From an uncultured Ruminococcus sp. (GTDB lineage Bacteria > Bacillota > Clostridia > Oscillospirales > Acutalibacteraceae), in assembly GCA_902783065.1 (NCBI GenBank), contig CACZPV010000289.1:1-14101 (forward strand): a stretch of 14,101 nt of DNA. Direction: 5' to 3'. Positions 13,705 through 14,101 of this stretch are shown here, in pieces (within the stretch, counting starts at the first letter, position 1; each line of letters begins with the position of its first letter). The notes beneath the pieces are model-generated. The model was given only the letters and a program-made list of their open reading frames with translations. It ran no database searches and was not told where the DNA came from. A program made the translations under genes and the position numbers.

Positions 13705-13755
13705 CAAAAAAGTGATAATATCAATCAATCTACTGATACAAACCATTTGTCGGGA
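13699..13755 (-). promoter_or_regulatory. Candidate antiterminator pairing in the aroF leader
   Basis: On the minus strand TCCCGACAAA (13746-13755), inside codons 29-32 of the leader peptide, can pair with TTTGACGGGA (13699-13708). That is 9 base pairs with one A-A mismatch. The second segment takes up most of the upstream arm of the terminator, so the two structures exclude each other. A ribosome stalled at the Phe-Phe-Ala-Trp codons would leave TCCCGACAAA free. The same segment can also form a short local hairpin (GTCG/CGAC, 13749-13763). Confidence 0.7.
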
Positions 13756-13840
13756 AGCACGACGAAAACGTCCATGCGAAAAAATCACATGAACCACAAA
13801 AACATTTGTTAAATCGTGCATACTGCTTCTCAAACATCAT
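13730..13840 (-). CDS. Aromatic-rich leader peptide of aroF (36 residues)
   Basis: A short ORF from ATG 13840 to TAG 13730-13732, with AGGAG 6 nt upstream. It lies in the leader between the aroF promoter and the attenuator. The 36-residue peptide has 7 Phe, 2 Tyr and 1 Trp, so 28 percent aromatic, with a dense run DFFAWTF at residues 19-25. This composition is the hallmark of leader peptides whose translation speed reports charged tRNA levels (as in pheA, pheST and trp leaders). Shortage of Phe or Trp would stall the ribosome at residues 20-25 and favour the antiterminator. It also carries four Cys (KCFCGSC at 12-18, and Cys28), unusual for such leaders and possibly a second signal or a sign of function as a microprotein. 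No homologue is recalled with certainty. Confidence 0.8.
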   Translation of the reverse strand: MMFEKQYARFNKCFCGSCDFFAWTFSSCFPTNGLYQ

Positions 13841-13861
13841 CGGTTTCTCCTTCAATAGAAA

Positions 13862-13875
13862 CTATCACCGGATAG
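13862..13875 (-). promoter_or_regulatory. Small hairpin in the aroF leader
   Basis: CTATC-CGGT-GATAG on the minus-strand RNA, 14 nt before the AGGAG site of the leader peptide. It may stabilise the 5' end or tune leader translation. A short 5-bp stem could arise by chance. Confidence 0.35.
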
Positions 13876-13921
13876 CGAACAAAAAAACATTTATGTAACT
13901 TTGGCAATCATTAACACACTT

Positions 13922-13950
13922 ATCATAACACCTGTATTTTATTTTGTCAA
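13922..13950 (-). promoter_or_regulatory. aroF leader promoter
   Basis: On the minus strand a perfect -35 TTGACA (13945-13950), a 17-nt spacer and -10 TATGAT (13922-13927) preceded by TGT, an extended -10. Transcription should begin near 13915, giving a leader of about 280 nt before the aroF ATG. Such a strong core promoter fits a gene controlled mainly by attenuation. Confidence 0.85.
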
Positions 13951-13996
13951 GAACTTTAATTAAAATAAAATATGTTTATAAATTGAGATTGTAATA

Positions 13997-14025
13997 TTGA
14001 AAAAATAATATGTTTGTAATATAAT
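13997..14025 (+). promoter_or_regulatory. Divergent promoter of the right-edge gene
   Basis: TTGAAA (13997-14002), a 17-nt spacer and a perfect TATAAT (14020-14025). It is 38 nt upstream of ATG 14064 and is divergent from the aroF promoter, with about 46 bp between the two -35 boxes. Confidence 0.75.
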
Positions 14026-14063
14026 GGTAATGTATTTTATATTTTGACGAAAGGAATTAAACA

Positions 14064-14101
14064 ATGAAAAGATTTTTTAAACTACTTGTAAAAACCACGG
14101 C
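14064..14101 (+). CDS. Start of an unknown plus-strand gene (partial)
   Basis: ATG 14064 follows AAGGA by 8 nt and a good promoter. Only 12 codons are in the window (MKRFFKLLVKTT). The basic, hydrophobic beginning could be the start of a signal peptide or membrane protein. The product cannot be identified. Confidence 0.6.
   Translation, partial: MKRFFKLLVKTT

Noticed and set aside
13630..13833. 67-codon minus-strand open frame in the aroF leader
   Set aside because: It overlaps the leader peptide in another frame, lacks a ribosome site at its start, runs through the terminator and overlaps the aroF start. The 36-codon frame starting at 13840 has the ribosome site and the meaningful codon content.
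13640..13915. T-box riboswitch for aroF
   Set aside because: I looked for the conserved T-box sequence (AGGGTGGNACCGCG type) upstream of the terminator on the minus strand and found none. The leader ORF explains the region better.

Overview
The window is AT-rich and strong Shine-Dalgarno sites (GGAGG, AGGAG) precede most genes. Together with the Cthe_2159-type lipoprotein and the BspA-type leucine-rich repeats, this suggests a Ruminococcus-like gut clostridium (Bacillota). That placement is inference; no rRNA or other marker is present. Seven complete genes of normal size plus one short leader ORF lie on the minus strand. Two cut-off genes at the window edges are on the plus strand.

Region 1 (1-560): the 3' end of a plus-strand, Ser/Glu/Asn-rich surface-type protein. 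Its ORF stops at TAG 153-155, but the same frame continues to 275 and encodes a membrane anchor with a basic tail. A terminator follows at 314-352. A GC-rich palindrome at 416-452 belongs to a three-copy set in this window.

Region 2 (563-4920): a sensing cluster read right to left. It holds a lipoprotein of the Cthe_2159 carbohydrate-binding family, a small secreted basic Ser-rich protein, an OmpR-family response regulator and an overlapping histidine kinase with a TTG start. Just upstream of the -10 of the lipoprotein promoter are four TTCC direct repeats spaced exactly 11 bp apart. That layout is expected for a promoter activated by an OmpR/PhoB-type regulator, so the neighbouring two-component system probably controls the lipoprotein.

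Region 3 (4920-9620): an intergenic stretch with a 16-bp inverted repeat, then one large secreted protein of about 1415 residues. It has six Asp-rich beta-type modules, a BspA-like leucine-rich segment and six Ig-like repeats, the last four nearly identical. It is probably a surface or secreted glycan-binding or adhesive protein, with no anchor seen.

Region 4 (9750-14101): housekeeping genes ychF (ribosome-associated ATPase), lysA (diaminopimelate decarboxylase, divergent) and aroF (type I-beta DAHP synthase). Upstream of aroF is the most striking system in the window. A near-consensus promoter drives a leader that encodes a 36-residue peptide with 7 Phe, 2 Tyr and 1 Trp. This is followed by an intrinsic terminator and a competing antiterminator pairing. 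It has every part of ribosome-mediated transcription attenuation of the first step of aromatic amino-acid synthesis. A divergent plus-strand gene starts at 14064 and runs off the window.
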